Shown here: in pieces, positions 1-11,999 of the stretch
Numbering within the stretch: the first letter of the stretch is position 1
Layout: every line of letters begins with the position of its first letter
Origin: Membranipora membranacea
Taxonomy: Eukaryota; Bryozoa; Gymnolaemata; Cheilostomatida; Membraniporidae
Assembly (NCBI GenBank): GCA_914767715.1
Contig: OU612066.1
Location: 30,416,283 to 30,480,282 of the forward strand
DNA: 64,000 bases
Direction of reading: 5' to 3'
Translations under genes and position numbers: made by a program
Notes under the pieces: model-generated
Database searches by the model: none
Told to the model about the DNA's origin: nothing
The model's input: only the letters and a program-made list of their open reading frames with translations

Positions 1-2790
1 CAACTGTGCTTCCTTCACAACCAAGAGATAAATTATAATCACAAACTGAGTCACAGTACGGTGGTTGGGTCCCAAGAACTTAGTAGCATACTTCAAGCTC
101 TCTATCTTAAACTTGGCATAAGTGAAGAAAATCTGATTATTTTTATAAGGTATCCTTTTGGTCAGAGAATTTATAGCTCACCATTATACTAGTTTCGAGT
201 TGTTTGTTTCATTTGGGATCATTTCCTCATCAGTCTTCACAACTATGCAAGTTTTGGTTCATAATACAATGTCTACTTACTGCAAACAGATATAATGTGT
301 AGAAGTCCAATCCATAGCAAAATTTCAGTAATTAATGTAATATTCTTCCAATTGTGGGATTAAAAACAGAGATACTGTTTTGGATAATGTTTCTGTGTGC
401 GGTACAATGGTAAATAATGATTTCAATGGCCTTAAAATTCTTTAGATGCCAAATGGAACACTCAAATTTTAACAACAATCACAGCGTGTAATGGTAGGAC
501 GACTCTGATATGAATATGCTATCAAATATGACTGGATCATTGAATTCCATATCTGGAATAGCATCATTAGCTTTCTTTTGCCAAACAATGGGCTTGCAAA
601 AATAGCCAGTCCCTAGTAGCATTCTGGAAAAGCCCAAATCATCGACGTTGAAGGCATTTTATTACTGTCTGAAGTTTTGTAAAGAAGTTGATTTCCCAGG
701 CTATATAATTCATGCTAGTAGGGACAGCCAATCAGATCAATTTCAGATGAGCCCCTGTGTTAAGTGTTCTACCTGCATGATGTTATGATACTATTTCCAT
801 TCTAAGAAAGGAATTTAATTCTGTGGACTGGATAGAGAAAACATCATAAATAAATTGATTTGGCATGCATTTTGATCATTTTCAGTTCATAGCTTCGAAA
901 CAAAGATGATAAAACACAAATAATAATGTCCGATTAAATGGACAATGTTTTGTGACATTTCTAAACTGAAATATTAGATACCTACCAAAGTTACTGGTCA
1001 GCGCATCAAGCACACTGTACCAGGAACAAATTGACTGTCCATTCCAATCAGATTGACCTAAAATAGGCCCAACAGAGCATATCCAAGGAAAACCAGCTTC
1101 AACTCAATTTGACAATTACTTGTTTCATATTTTTTTATTGAGCTTCACTGTCTATGAAAATCGTTAGTCCTATGAGGTTACAGAAGCTTAAAAACATCAG
1201 CCAGCTCAACAGTGTACAGCTGAACATTGCTTTTTCAAGCCAGTTATACACATTGTCGTTAAAACACATAGAGACAGAAACCTAGTAAAAAGAGACAGAG
1301 ATCTAGTATGATAGCATGCCATGAGAAGAAAATCCACTCAGCGTAAAATCTTAAATCATGGCAATCAGCTCATCTCTTTTTGTTTGGTTCCCCTTTGACT
1401 GAAAATTCAGGTTTTAATATTGTTAGCATTCAATTAATCAAGCAGCTGAAATAGACATCGAGATGAAAGATGTATCCCAGATTAATCCTACCGTCACAAA
1501 GTGTATTTTTTTCAAAATTTCGAAGTCGAGAAATTTGCTGCCATCTGCCCAAAATTTTCAACAGGATAACCTCAGTGAATTGTCGTGGAGCACAATACCT
1601 GCCATCTCAGATCTCAATGGATCTCAAGTACACAGCACATATTTGACGATGATTTAGATCAGCTATCGGGATAATGTAGCTGTATATAGTAAGCTGCACA
1701 ATCATTTTTTGTAATTGATTTATATATAACAAATATATGTGTTAATCCAAGTTAGTGTTTTGAATCATTCTCAAGAAAAAACAAAATAACTAGAGACATA
1801 CAATAAAAAGACAAATTTACAGTGGCTTAGTTTTTGATTTTCAATACATGCATATGAGGGTAAAACCTAATAAAAACTTGAAGCTAACATTTTTGTTGTA
1901 ATGACTTATATGTATCACATAATTCAGTGTCCCACAATTCATGCATCATTACTATTGTTTTTAGTGGTAAACAAAAAATAAGGGGGAGGGGCTTGTAAGC
2001 AGACAGCCCTATTATTCAAGTGACCACCCTGAATAGACAGTCATCCTTGCTCAGCCATGAAATCAACACTGATTTTGGTGCGGACACTCCATCAAGCCCT
2101 CAGTCAGCCTGCTTTTGCATATGTCAAGGACTCAATGTAGAAAGGGTAAATTTACCCATTTTTGATGATATGAAACAGCACTGTGACATGATTTCTTGTG
2201 ACTCAATACAACTCAAATTGCCTAGTGCTCAATAGTGCCAAAACTGATGTAATGCACAGTACTACATTCAAATCTGCCACAAAGAGCCACCTTCTTCATT
2301 GTAAGTTTCTTCCCAATACTTTATTTTAATTTTTTTTTATTTTACATGTATCCGCTTAGTGATTTTCATTGATGACTTACTAACTGATGAAAAGTATATG
2401 TATGTATTAATAGTGAACTATTTTTAGACTTCCTAATGAATTTTACTGTCAATAATTTTTATGCTTGCTTTTTATTAATGTTTACCTAATAGTTTTAAAT
2501 CCGCGAGTTCTTACATGTATGTTTATTTGTTTCCGACTTAATCTGCACCAGAATAAGAATGGAAAATATACTATGATTCAGTATAATCTTATTCGATAAC
2601 TAATTGGATCAGATGGTACAATAGTAGGAAAACCAACATTCGTAGTTAGCTCACTTAGATCAAAGAAAGATAGATATCAGGCAGGGCACGCAACGTTGCT
2701 GTCTTTGTTTTCACTAGCTGGGGTGAGATGGGTGGTCCGCAACACTCGAGGACGGGGAATCAGATTGACTAATTAGCAGAGAGTCGAGAA
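1..2790. other. No gene recognised (left flank)
   Basis: Apart from the dispersed repeat at 536-775, I see no convincing exon, RNA gene or mobile-element domain here. The short open frames at about 1463-1657 and 2020-2235 lack recognisable domains or splice context and look like chance ORFs. A short segment near 2530-2580 resembles 11367-11420 (shared GACTTAATCTGC and CCAGAATAA words), which suggests another small dispersed repeat. Confidence 0.5.
536..775 (-). repeat. Dispersed repeat, copy 1
   Basis: The reverse complement of this stretch matches 50095-50343 closely over about 240 bases. Shared blocks include the sequence around the GGAATTCAATG end, the phrase GCTACTAGGGACTGGCTATT and the segment TCTGATTGGCTGTCCCT. 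No coding potential is visible in either copy, so this is most likely a non-autonomous transposable element family. The termini are not clear enough to assign a class. Confidence 0.75.
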
Positions 2791-2791
2791 G

Positions 2792-2920
2792 ATGCTACGT
2801 GATATGAAGAGTAGTGAGGAAGAACTGGAGCCTGAAAAAGAACCACCTCCCCTTATGATGTTATGCACAAACCAATACTTCCCACTTAGCGCCAAGTTTA
2901 TCTCTTGTCACTGTAAGGGA
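2792..2920 (+). CDS. Possible first coding exon, gene unknown
   Basis: An ATG opens 43 codons that run straight into a consensus splice donor, GTAAGT, at 2921. The peptide starts with a charged stretch (MLRDMKSSEEELEPEKEP) followed by a short hydrophobic and cysteine-containing segment. An acidic N-terminus before a first membrane helix is usual for MFS transporters. This could therefore be exon 1 of the SLC18B1-like gene whose later exons start at 8497, but no sequence match proves it. It could also be a chance reading frame. Confidence 0.3.
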
Positions 2921-3522
2921 GTAAGTATTTGCTAGAGTATGAAAAAGCTTGTTTAGGGTATCTCATCTTGGGCTATTACTTTTGCACAACAGGATGTTAT
3001 TAATAGGATCATTTTTTTAATTTTCATCAACATACTACTGCAACATACTTATTTATAACAATGGTATATGGTTCTACTCAGTATTACTGAACTCAGTGCA
3101 GTGCTAGATACTTCGCACAATCAACCCCATTTTATAAGGGATGGTTAGATTGCGCAATCGGTTATTGCACTTGCTATTCACCACTGGCAGATGGTACCAG
3201 GTTGATTGCCAATGTTCCAGTCAAACTCAGGTGTCATCTTTTATAAATCTTTGGTTACTTATTTGTGTAAGTTCCAACAGACTTATACATGTTCAGTGGA
3301 TGATGCAATAAATGGTATGAAAATTATACAAAGTTAATCAAATGCAAGATTGTTCGGAAATGAAATCGAAGCTGCAATAGTGAACCAGACTTTTTATCAC
3401 CATGCATTTTTAATATTATTTTTATTATATACATTTTTTCATATATTATAAGCATGGCTTCGTTTCGGCAAGAAGCAACAAAAACTTTCTCTCTGAAAAT
3501 TTGTTCTTTTTGCTAAATTACT

Positions 3523-4812
3523 ATGGCTTTATTCAAACGAAAACGAAAAAAAATTACTGATAATAACAGTGAAACATCTACCAACAATATAATTGAGTCA
3601 GAGGAACAAGATCACGGATTACCCTACTACCTTGACAGACTTAAAGCTATCAAAAAAAAGGTCAGTAGGGCACAACAAATAAAATCTGACATTGAAATTA
3701 AAGGCACCTCAAAAAACCCGCAAATCACTATCAACCTAGATGCGGCTAGATACGAAATCATCAAGAAAGTCCTCCCTGTTGAGATAAAAGGGCTTGGCCT
3801 CCTTGTCAAGGATAAAACAAGCAGAGATAAGACAAGAGCAGCCGTAAGTTCCTCTCTAAGAGTCAGCTCCGCTAACGGTTCAGCAATGTATACTATTAAT
3901 ATGTACAACACAACATCGTGTCTGTTAATAAGCGGTATAACGAACATATCAGGTTTCCTCGTTCACTACGAGGAGATAATCAGTAGCATCCCTTCTGATA
4001 TCGCAATGTCAGCCAACGAGACCATATGCAACAAATGCAAGGCAGCTCTACAGGACCAAAGCAACCCAATATACAAATCTACAAAACCAGCTAAATCTAG
4101 TCCAAAATCTGCAAAACGCAGTAAAAGCTTCTCTTGTTCTAGAGTAAGCACCTCGGCAATCCCAAATGATCCAACCAATACCAACAACATCGCTGGTTCA
4201 CAGCCTTGTGGTAGTAATACCAATGCGCATGACCAGCCACACTGTGTTGATACTACTCTCATAACAACTCTGCTGGAAAAAGTAACGCAAATAAGTGAAA
4301 AGCAAGACATCATTCTAAGCAGGTTAGCCAAGGCAGAAGATGCTATCCATCAGCATTTAAAAGGGGAGTTCACTGCGCTGACAGATTGGCTGAGTAGTAG
4401 AAATAAAAGTAGATTGCAATTTCAAAATAATGTAAACCACGATCAACAATCTGATTCCGCCACAACATCACAACAACAGACCAATTTAATGGAATTTTCT
4501 CCAACAACAAATCAGAATGTATGGCAACATGTTGACAACTCCAAAGATAAATCACCACCCACCAACAAGACCGAACGAAATCGCCCAAGACACCCACCTA
4601 CCCCAGCACCTCAAAGTAACACAGAGAAACGCAAGAATACTTCAGAACTCAAACCTGAAAACAACATAGTTATTTCTATTCAGAAAACATCACAAGCATT
4701 TACAGGTTTCTCTCATGACCTAGTAGGAAGGACAATAAACCAGGAATATGGACCATTCTTATCGAAAAAATTAGTCCATACAAATTTAACTCAGACAATC
4801 CACATAATATGA
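3523..4812 (+). mobile_element. LINE retrotransposon ORF1
   Basis: An open frame of 429 residues encodes a basic, low-complexity protein. It has a Lys/Arg-rich start (MALFKRKRKK), a CxxC pair near residue 170, a helical stretch around residues 245-290 suited to coiled-coil formation, and a Ser/Thr/Gln/Asn-rich tail. The frame is lost at 4812, but homologous-looking coding continues in another frame to about 5120, just before the ORF2 endonuclease. Position directly upstream of an APE-type endonuclease is the main reason to call it ORF1, the RNA-binding chaperone of a CR1/Jockey-like LINE. The exact clade was not determined. Confidence 0.65.
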
Positions 4813-5138
4813 TCCAGATGGAATCTCCAGCAGCAGCTGACGCTATGATTAAGAAATGGAAAACAAAAACATTTGGGGATTCCATGTTAGGAAGACCATT
4901 AACCCCAAGACATTTACTGTCAATGTGGCTATGCTGAAAGGTGTGCCACTGGATGTCATTGATGCAGAACTGGAGGAATAAGTACAAAGTCAGTTCCCTG
5001 AAGCAACAACTATCAGGCTCCATAAGAATGGTAAACCTCTTCGTACTTTTAGGGTTCAGTTCATTAATTCAACACAACTTTTAACAGCTATCAACCAGAG
5101 AGGTTTTTTACTTCCTTCAGAACAAATTATATGTCATT

Positions 5139-5800
5139 TTGAAAAACATGTCGATGGCTAATTCTAGAAGACTTTTCAATATTGCTCATTTAAATATTAG
5201 GGGTTTGGCCGGCAAGCTTGATGAGGTAAAGAGCATTTTACAAACTGAAGATTTTCCCAGTTTTTGCTTAACTGAGACTTTCATACATCAGAATGAAAAG
5301 AACAATTTTTACACCATTCCTGGATACGATATGATTCGGAATGACAGAGCTGGTGGAGGTCTTCTATGCTATATAAAAACTTCCATAAAATATGAACTTT
5401 TACCATCACTTGATCAATCCATGCCTGAAAGCTTAAGCTAAGTTGTAAAACTAGATTATCAGAGAAAATTTGTTGTCTCTTTTGTTTACAGGCCTCCATC
5501 TAAACCAGGTTCTTGGAACAATGACTTTTTGAGACACATTGACAATTGTTTTGATATATCAAATGATGTCATCATCATGGGTGACTCTATAATATCAACC
5601 TAAATGACAAAAAAGTAAAGAAAAACTGGTTCAGAAATATTGTTTCCCGATTCAACCTGACTCAGCTTGTGTCACGAGACACCAGGGTCAGTGAAAGGTC
5701 AAGCACTTCGATTGATCACATCTATGTTTCAAATCTGCAACAGTTTTGTGATATAATAAAACCTTACCTGGGTTTTCAATTAATTTGCACTAACTGAAAG
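5139..5800 (+). pseudogene. LINE ORF2 remnant, APE-type endonuclease domain
   Basis: The translated stretch HLNIRGLAGKLDEV...SFCLTETFI...PGYDMIRNDRAGGGLLCYI is the N-terminal half of an endonuclease/exonuclease/phosphatase domain as found in LINE ORF2. The catalytic Glu is in LTET and the RNDRAGGG loop is clear. A stop follows at 5439-5441, the same frame continues with SFVYRPPSKPGS and VIIMGDS, then another stop and SIDHIYVSN. The reverse transcriptase that should follow is absent; at about 5945 an unrelated, opposed LINE 3' end begins. The copy is dead: it carries nonsense mutations and is cut off. Confidence 0.85.
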
Positions 5801-5949
5801 CAAAAACCCTAGTATTAAAAATATGCAACACTATGACAAACAATCTTAGTGTTGTATTGATGACGTAGAAGTTGGTTGCAAATTGTAGTTGTCTTCTCTT
5901 GCTATCATTATTAGGTGTGACGATACAGTGTCAAGTAGTGGTCAGAAGC

Positions 5950-6800
5950 GGTATTTTTTTTTTTTTTTTTACACTTTTATTGGCAGTCTATTTCATTCCA
6001 GTAGCGGAATGTTTTCCGAATAGTTCCGGAAAAAAAAGGAAAAGGAAAAGAGAAAAAAAGGAAAGCTTGAGACTGAAGAGTTAAAATGTTTCAGCAGTGA
6101 GGTGGAAATAGATAGGATGTCTTTGAGAAGAGAGAAAATAAAAAAGTTAAGATATTTTCATTATAGTATTGTGCAGAGGCAAAGCTTGTTGCAGAGATAA
6201 AAAGATAATGTTATAATTGAAACAAAAGATATTTGAATACGCCAGATTTAAATGATGTTACTTTGCTCAGTGAGCGTATTGACAAAGGAAGATTATTAAA
6301 AGATGAAGCAATTGCAATGTTTAGTTTATCATTAGGAGGTAAAATAAGAAAATTATTGCGCTTGGGGTATCTTCGATTTCTAGAAAGAAAAAGATCATTA
6401 ATATAGCTAGGTGTGATGTTATACATTATTCTGTAGGCATAGAGAGAACTAAAATATATAAGAAGACTAGGAAGTGGCAATATTTTTAAAGTACGACATA
6501 AGAAAAACGTATTCGATAATTGAACTGGATTGTAATGAATATTTGCAATAATTCTTAGCGCAGCTTTCTGATAAACATAAAGTGAATCTAGCTGATATTT
6601 TGGACTGATATTCAAGAAAAATTGTATTCCATTTATGATGTGGCAATGTATGAATTGAAAGTAAAACTGTCTGGCTTATTGTGTGGTCAAAAATGTTCTG
6701 CATAATTGTAACAAATTGAGTATGAGGTATGAGGTATGTAATAGTAATAGGACATTCATGCAATATTGTGATCATTTTTGGCTTCAACTGTCCTGAAGTT
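5950..6800 (-). mobile_element. 5'-truncated LINE 3' end with poly(A) tail
   Basis: Read on the minus strand this carries the end of a reverse transcriptase ORF (YQKAALRII... RIMYNITPSYINDLF... SSFNNLPLSIRSLSKVTSFK), with its stop at 6211. A 3' UTR, an AATAAA signal and a run of about 17 A (plus-strand T run 5954-5970) follow. The frame is shifted near 6600-6650. A second copy of the same 3' end lies in the opposite orientation at 9518-9998. The poly(A) tail and 5' truncation are the marks of target-primed reverse transcription. Confidence 0.85.
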
Positions 6801-7244
6801 GAGGTCATTACATATCAAAAAGTGCAGAAGGGAGAGGTCGTATAGTAATCCAAAATCATTAAGATATAAAACAATTTTATATATATGATAATAGTAATAC
6901 ATTCATGCTTAAAAGTGAATGTGCTCTTCAACCAAAGTTAGTTTTATAACTAGAAATGCCGAGATCATAAACACCACAAAACTTAAGGGCTGTGGATAAC
7001 ATACACTCAGGTTGTTTATTGAGTTTATGATTGATGGCCAATTGGCGATGTCATTATAAGTGCAGATTAAGATGGCTGTCCTTGCCATACCACCTATGAG
7101 GTAGACAGCCTTAGTATTGTTGGCCCATTATTTGGTAGATACAATACAGCCATAGAATATAGGGAAACAAACATGTTATAATTGTGGAATATTATATAAG
7201 AATGAGGGGTCCTCCCCATGCTCTTCTTGCTTTTTTAATCTGGC

Positions 7245-7315
7245 CCCACCAGAATTTAAACTCGGGCCTCTTGCACTGAGATCAAACACTCTAACCGCTC
7301 AGCCACCTGGCCCGC
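7245..7315 (-). repeat. tRNA-derived SINE head (A and B boxes)
   Basis: The minus strand shows an A box in GGCTGAGCGGTTAGAGTG and a B box in GAGTTTAAATTCTGG, about 40 bases apart. Module boundaries look like a degenerate tRNA-Ser/Leu gene. The acceptor stem does not pair well, so it is not a functional tRNA gene. Confidence 0.7.
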
Positions 7316-7552
7316 TAAAGCTTGCAAAGCTCGGTGCGAAATAATCCAGGTGTAGTGGGTGTAAGTAGTAATGAATAGCTATACCGTAACAAAACAGTTA
7401 AACCACCAAAATAGTTAAAGAGATGATTTATGTAAATAAAATATGGCCTCACAAGGATTTAAACTTGGGCCTCTTGCGCAACAAGCATTTATAATTGTTG
7501 TATATTTTATAAAAATAATGATGAGTGCACATGCACCACCAAGCATTTTACT

Positions 7553-7630
7553 GGCCTAGACAGGAATTTGAACTTGGGCCTCTTGATCTGCGAACAAGCA
7601 CACTAACCTCTCAGCCACTCCTGACCGCTG
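7553..7630 (-). repeat. tRNA-derived SINE head
   Basis: The minus strand reads GGCTGAGAGGTTAGTGTGC, then AAGAGGCCCAAGTTCAAATTCC. This is another A-box/B-box pair of the same tRNA-like family, and it is the counterpart of 13772-13842. Confidence 0.7.
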
Positions 7631-9517
7631 AGGCTGACAAATCCAAATTGGATATGAATGGGTACAGTTAGCTGTTGTGTAATTTTGTTTAACTTTTCTT
7701 TTTTTCAAGCTGGCACATATCAGGCAGAAAGAGTTTTAAAAATATTATTTATGCACACCCTCAACTGGTTTTACTACACATAACTGGTTGAAGACAGGAC
7801 TTTGATTCAGCGATTTCTTCCATTTTCCGAAAGAAATTATTTTTAAAAAAAGGTATTATGAGGCACTGGATATGGGTTTCTTTTTTTTATACACACATGC
7901 ATGATAAAATACACAAACATCTTAAAATTTAGATATCATATAAAATCCATCTTTATTTGTAGTACAATAGAGTTACAGATTCTACAGGCAGGTACAGATA
8001 AAGCAACCCATGCTTGGCAACACAGACCGTCTCCATGGAAATACCTGATGGAAAATTCAAAGTTTGATCTCCTCTGTGTTCAAAATGAGGCAAAAATAAT
8101 GTCAATTGTTATGGAAATTTAATGTGGAAAGCAAGATTTTATAAAAAAATTGAATCTGATTTTCTGGCAATGAAGAATGCTTTAAGATCGGCCATCAAAA
8201 TAGGACTTGGCCTCACTTGTAATTTCATTTCCCTGACAGTATCAACCCTTAACATGAATGTTTAGCACTAGAAAAGGCGAGTCTATATATAAGTGACAGA
8301 CAGGAAATAACAGGTCAGCTTGTGGACAACTGTATAATTCACTAACAAATACTGGTTTCTAGGGAGTTTCAGGGTCTGATATTACTACGACAAATCTAGT
8401 GCAGAAACCTTGCCAGGAATAAATCTGATAATTAGATTTTCCTTTGAATATATGAGGTAATCATTTTTATATGAGGGGAACTTGTCAAATAACTAGGGTA
8501 TAAAAAAGGATATGTTGATAGGTGTTTCCCATGCCATTAATCCTCTAATTGCATATCTGAAACAGCCGTGGTTATTGTTTGAACTTTTTGCCCTACTGAG
8601 GACAATTTCAGGATCTGGAGCGATATTATTAAATGTATCCCGCACTGCCATACTCATGCAGTCCAAAACTTTAACTAATGCTACATTGTTTGTGAGTATG
8701 CAAAACCAATATCTTATCGAGTATTATACTTTTTTTGATATTGATACTATATTCTATGCTTTCTTGCTTGTCATTAGTGACAATTCTCAGGATAATAAGC
8801 TTTGTGTTACAATATGCCCTAAAGATTGTTTAGCAGCAGCCAAATGAAATATTGGTGCTCATATATTCTTTATGAATGAATGGGCTATAGAACCATGCAT
8901 GCATAAATCTCTCAGAGGTAATGGAATTCACCTGAAGATCACTTCTCGATTAATTGAGATCCTTACCACAAGACTGCAATGCCGTCCTAGATCTCATATC
9001 TATACATGCCATCTTTCAGAGTTAGATTGAGTTGGCAATTGGAATGGGCTAACTCTGGGAGGGCTGATTGGTAGTGCTCTCCTACAGGTATGCATAGTGC
9101 TACAATGTTGTCTTATTGCTTATCTCCTAGTCTTAAAATAGAATTTGGCGACTCCTATCAATAATTGTATTTCAGTATTACTTGGTTGTCATGATGAATT
9201 ATTTTGGTTATTTCATCTTGTTGGATTCGAATTCAGTTTCATGGTGATTGGAGCCATAGTCTGTGTGAGCGTCATACCGTGTATATTCTTTGTCCCAAAT
9301 CTAAGTGAGTTATCTTATGCACTCTGCTAGACTGGTAAGAGGCTTACAGGTTCACATGGCAGTGGCTATTTGCCTACATAGGCCGGTTATGTGCGATCTT
9401 ACTGCCCTGATAGTCGACAGTTCATCCAAATCAAAGTCACAAACTCTTTTATGCAGTTTGCGCTAAGCAACACAGTTGTCTCATAGTCGCATTATACCTT
9501 TGTCAGATTACATGGAA

Positions 9518-9998
9518 CTTATATATTTTAGTTCTCTCTATGCCTACAGAATAATGTATAACATCACACCTAGCTATATTGATGATATCTTTCTTAATAG
9601 AAATCGACGATACCCCAAGCGCGATAATTTTCTTATTTTACCTCCTAATGATAAACTAAACATTGCAATTGCTTCATCTTTTAATAATCTTCCTTTGTCA
9701 ATACGCTCACTGAGCAAAGTAACATCATTTAAATCTGGCGTACTCAAATATCTTTTGTTTCAATTATGACATTATCTTTTTATCTCTGCAACAAGTTTTG
9801 CCTCTGCAGAATACTGTAATGGAAATATCTTGATATTTTTTTTTTCTTTTTTTCTCTTTTCTCACTGCTAAAACATTTTAACTCATCTTCATTCTTAAGC
9901 TTTCCTTTTTTTCCTTTTTTTTTCGGCACTATTCGGAAAACATTTTGCTATTGGAATGAAATAGACTACCAATAAAAGTGTTAAAAAAATTTTTTTTT
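9518..9998 (+). mobile_element. 5'-truncated LINE 3' end, second copy
   Basis: This stretch encodes the last ~83 residues of the same reverse transcriptase ORF as 6211-6480 (RIMYNITPSYIDDIF...SSFNNLPLSIRSLSKVTSF), with a stop at 9769. The shared 3' UTR, a CCAATAAAAG signal and an A run near 9985-9994 follow. It lies inside the region of the MFS transporter exons, between 9304 and 11195. Confidence 0.85.
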
Positions 9999-10361
9999 AA
10001 ACTCGCAGATGAACTGTGGCACTTTATGGGTATATACTTAAACGGAGGGGAGAAAGTGGTTGATAATGAATTACCTCTATCAGCATCTTGCACCGTTTGA
10101 GCACTTAAACTAGTTCACCACTAAACATGCTTTGTTTCTTCTTCATGTGTCCGAGTCCAATTCTTGCACCCCTCTTCCACAATAAAAAGTAGGTATACCA
10201 AATTAAAAGTAACGAAGAACGAAATTGTCAATGATCATCTATGCCGCCCAACTCTGAGTACTGATAAATAATTTAAGACATTGTCTTGTCGCTGCCAACT
10301 GGTTCCATATTGTTTGTCCCTTCTAGAACTAAATGACAATTCCCTTGAACCCTAAAGCAGA

Positions 10362-10972
10362 GGCCACATGATCGTGCAAATTTCCACTAATTCTTGCAAA
10401 TTAAATTTCGTACGAATATTAGCCTGCCACACATGATTGTCATTTCCATTGTCATCGACATAATTCGTACTAATGATTTATGGGTGTATCCTACTGTAAT
10501 CCTCCTCAGCCAATCTAAACCATAGGCCTACAGTGATAAATAAAAAATTAAACCGAGGAGAAGCTGTTTCTTCTTGTTTATTATACCAACCAGTCCAGTG
10601 ATTCAGCTTCTGGATATGCTTAGGCTCAACTATCTCCTCATATTTATTCAATTCGATACCCCATTAGTCATTGTATCCCTTCTCCCTCTTGCTCCAGATC
10701 CAAATCAATGAGAAGCTCCACATATTGATCAACCATTCCATCTTTTTAACCAAAGTTGTTTACATAGATATGGCCTTGACTTATCAATCAAAACGAGACA
10801 GGAAATCAATCAAATCTGACAGCCAATCAGACAACATTTCGTGAAAATTTACACGATTCGGTTTCGTGCATTGTGAACATTCAACGTTTCACGAAATCGT
10901 GGAAATCCCTATTCGTCCGAAATTATTCGTGAATAATTTATACAAATCGTGAGAAAACAGCCTCGTGTGGCT
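10362..10972. mobile_element. MITE-like element with ~60-bp imperfect terminal inverted repeats
   Basis: The left end begins GGCCACATGATCGTGCAAAT and runs to TTCGTACGAATA near 10420. The right end, read in reverse complement from 10972, begins AGCCACACGAGGCTG and runs to TTTCGGACGAATA near 10910. The interior has no ORF. Inverted ends plus a short non-coding body fit a non-autonomous DNA transposon. The target-site duplication is unclear. Confidence 0.55.
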
Positions 10973-11999
10973 TAAGCTTAAACTTATCATTTTATATTTT
11001 ACTGCTAACTCTTTTTTCTAGTGGGATCCACTCCAGTACATCACAGTGCTGATTTTTAGACGAACAAAATAAATACATTTACTTACATACATGCTTGTGT
11101 CTTTTCGACGGAATTCTAACTTGCAGATGCTCTAGTTTTAAACTTTCACCGCAATAACTACCTAAAAATACTAATCTATGTTTTGCCCATTCAGCTATAT
11201 GCCGATGACAATAACGATGTTTGGAGCGGCCACATATATTCAACCTCATATCATTGTTCCAGTATACCAGGCATCGGTGAATCTTGCATTGTAAGTTTTG
11301 TTCATTTATTCCGACAGTATGGATACTCAGACCCTATGCTATTTAGTTTCAATACCAAAAGTCCCTGACTTAATCTGCTCCAGAATAAATATGGAATACA
11401 TTATAAAACATTTTGGAAGCGTTTATTTTTGTGAAACTGCAGGTGCCTTTATTGCTGAGCAATTGACACTTGACATTGTAGGCTGAAACTCTGCAAATTA
11501 GTAAATCCTTATGGGCCTTTTCTCAGTGTTGAGGTTGATCATGATTATTCCAGTGGCATTATATTAGCAGCGCACTGATTTAGATTATTTTAATGTCATC
11601 GGTAATCATTGAAAGTACCCATATGCTAAATTATTTGAGCAATTAAACATTTTCAGCCGGAAGATGACAAGCCAGTGCAGATACTGGAAAGTTTTGGGCT
11701 CTGTCCTACACAACATATGAACATATTGGAAAAACTTTTCACTCGCAAATTTTGTCTAAATTTTCTTTGCCCAGTATTTTCAAAAAATGAAATTTCTATA
11801 ACTATTATTTATGGTTCATTTACAGAGCAAATGGTCACAGTGCTTCCAGCTTGAACACTTATGCTATCATTTCTTCATCTGTTAATTTTGCATGGGCGAT
11901 CGGATCCATGTCGGGATCACCTTTAAATGGGATTACCACTCAGCTGGTTGGTGTTCCATGGGCAACTACCAGCTTGGGAATCGTATATCTCACCGCGGT

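Larger units (their letters stand above)
6938..7885 (-). mobile_element. Composite element with three tRNA-like heads, copy 1
   Basis: On the minus strand, in order, there are three tRNA-like modules: about 7553-7630, 7438-7480 (B-box half only) and 7245-7315. The best one reads TGGCTGAGCGGTTAGAGTG (A box) and GAGTTTAAATTCTGG (B box), the layout of a tRNA-Ser/Leu-type pol III promoter. The whole ~0.95 kb block, including the non-tRNA sequence to 6938, recurs in inverted orientation at 13560-14462 with the modules in the same internal order. It therefore spreads as one unit. It is probably a SINE-derived composite. Confidence 0.75.
8497..11997 (+). pseudogene. SLC18B1-like MFS transporter, exons dispersed, probably broken
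   Basis: Four segments match consecutive parts of the SLC18B1/vesicular-amine-transporter-like MFS family. 8497-8691 (LLRTISGSGAILLNVSRTAI) ends in GTGAGT. About 9020-9087 (GLTLGGLIGSALLQ) and 9176-9304 (LVGFEFSFMVIGAIVC...FFVPNL) follow. 11195-11290 (MFGAATYIQPHIIVPVYQ) and 11826-11997 (VNFAWAIGSMSGSPLNGI...PWATTSLG) close the series. The last two exons join in phase (2 to 2) with clean GTAAGT and CAG sites. However, the 9020 exon holds an in-frame TGA (9026-9028), its junction to 9176 is out of phase, and about 100 residues expected between 9304 and 11195 are missing where a LINE and a MITE now lie. The parent would be a 12-helix membrane transporter. Confidence 0.6.

Noticed and set aside
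5872..6084. Frame with a hydrophobic start that could be a signal peptide
   Set aside because: It runs through the poly-T tail and 3' UTR of an antisense LINE.
9026..9028. In-frame TGA as a selenocysteine codon in the MFS transporter
   Set aside because: The family has no selenoproteins known to me, the next junction is also out of phase, and no SECIS was identified; decay is simpler.
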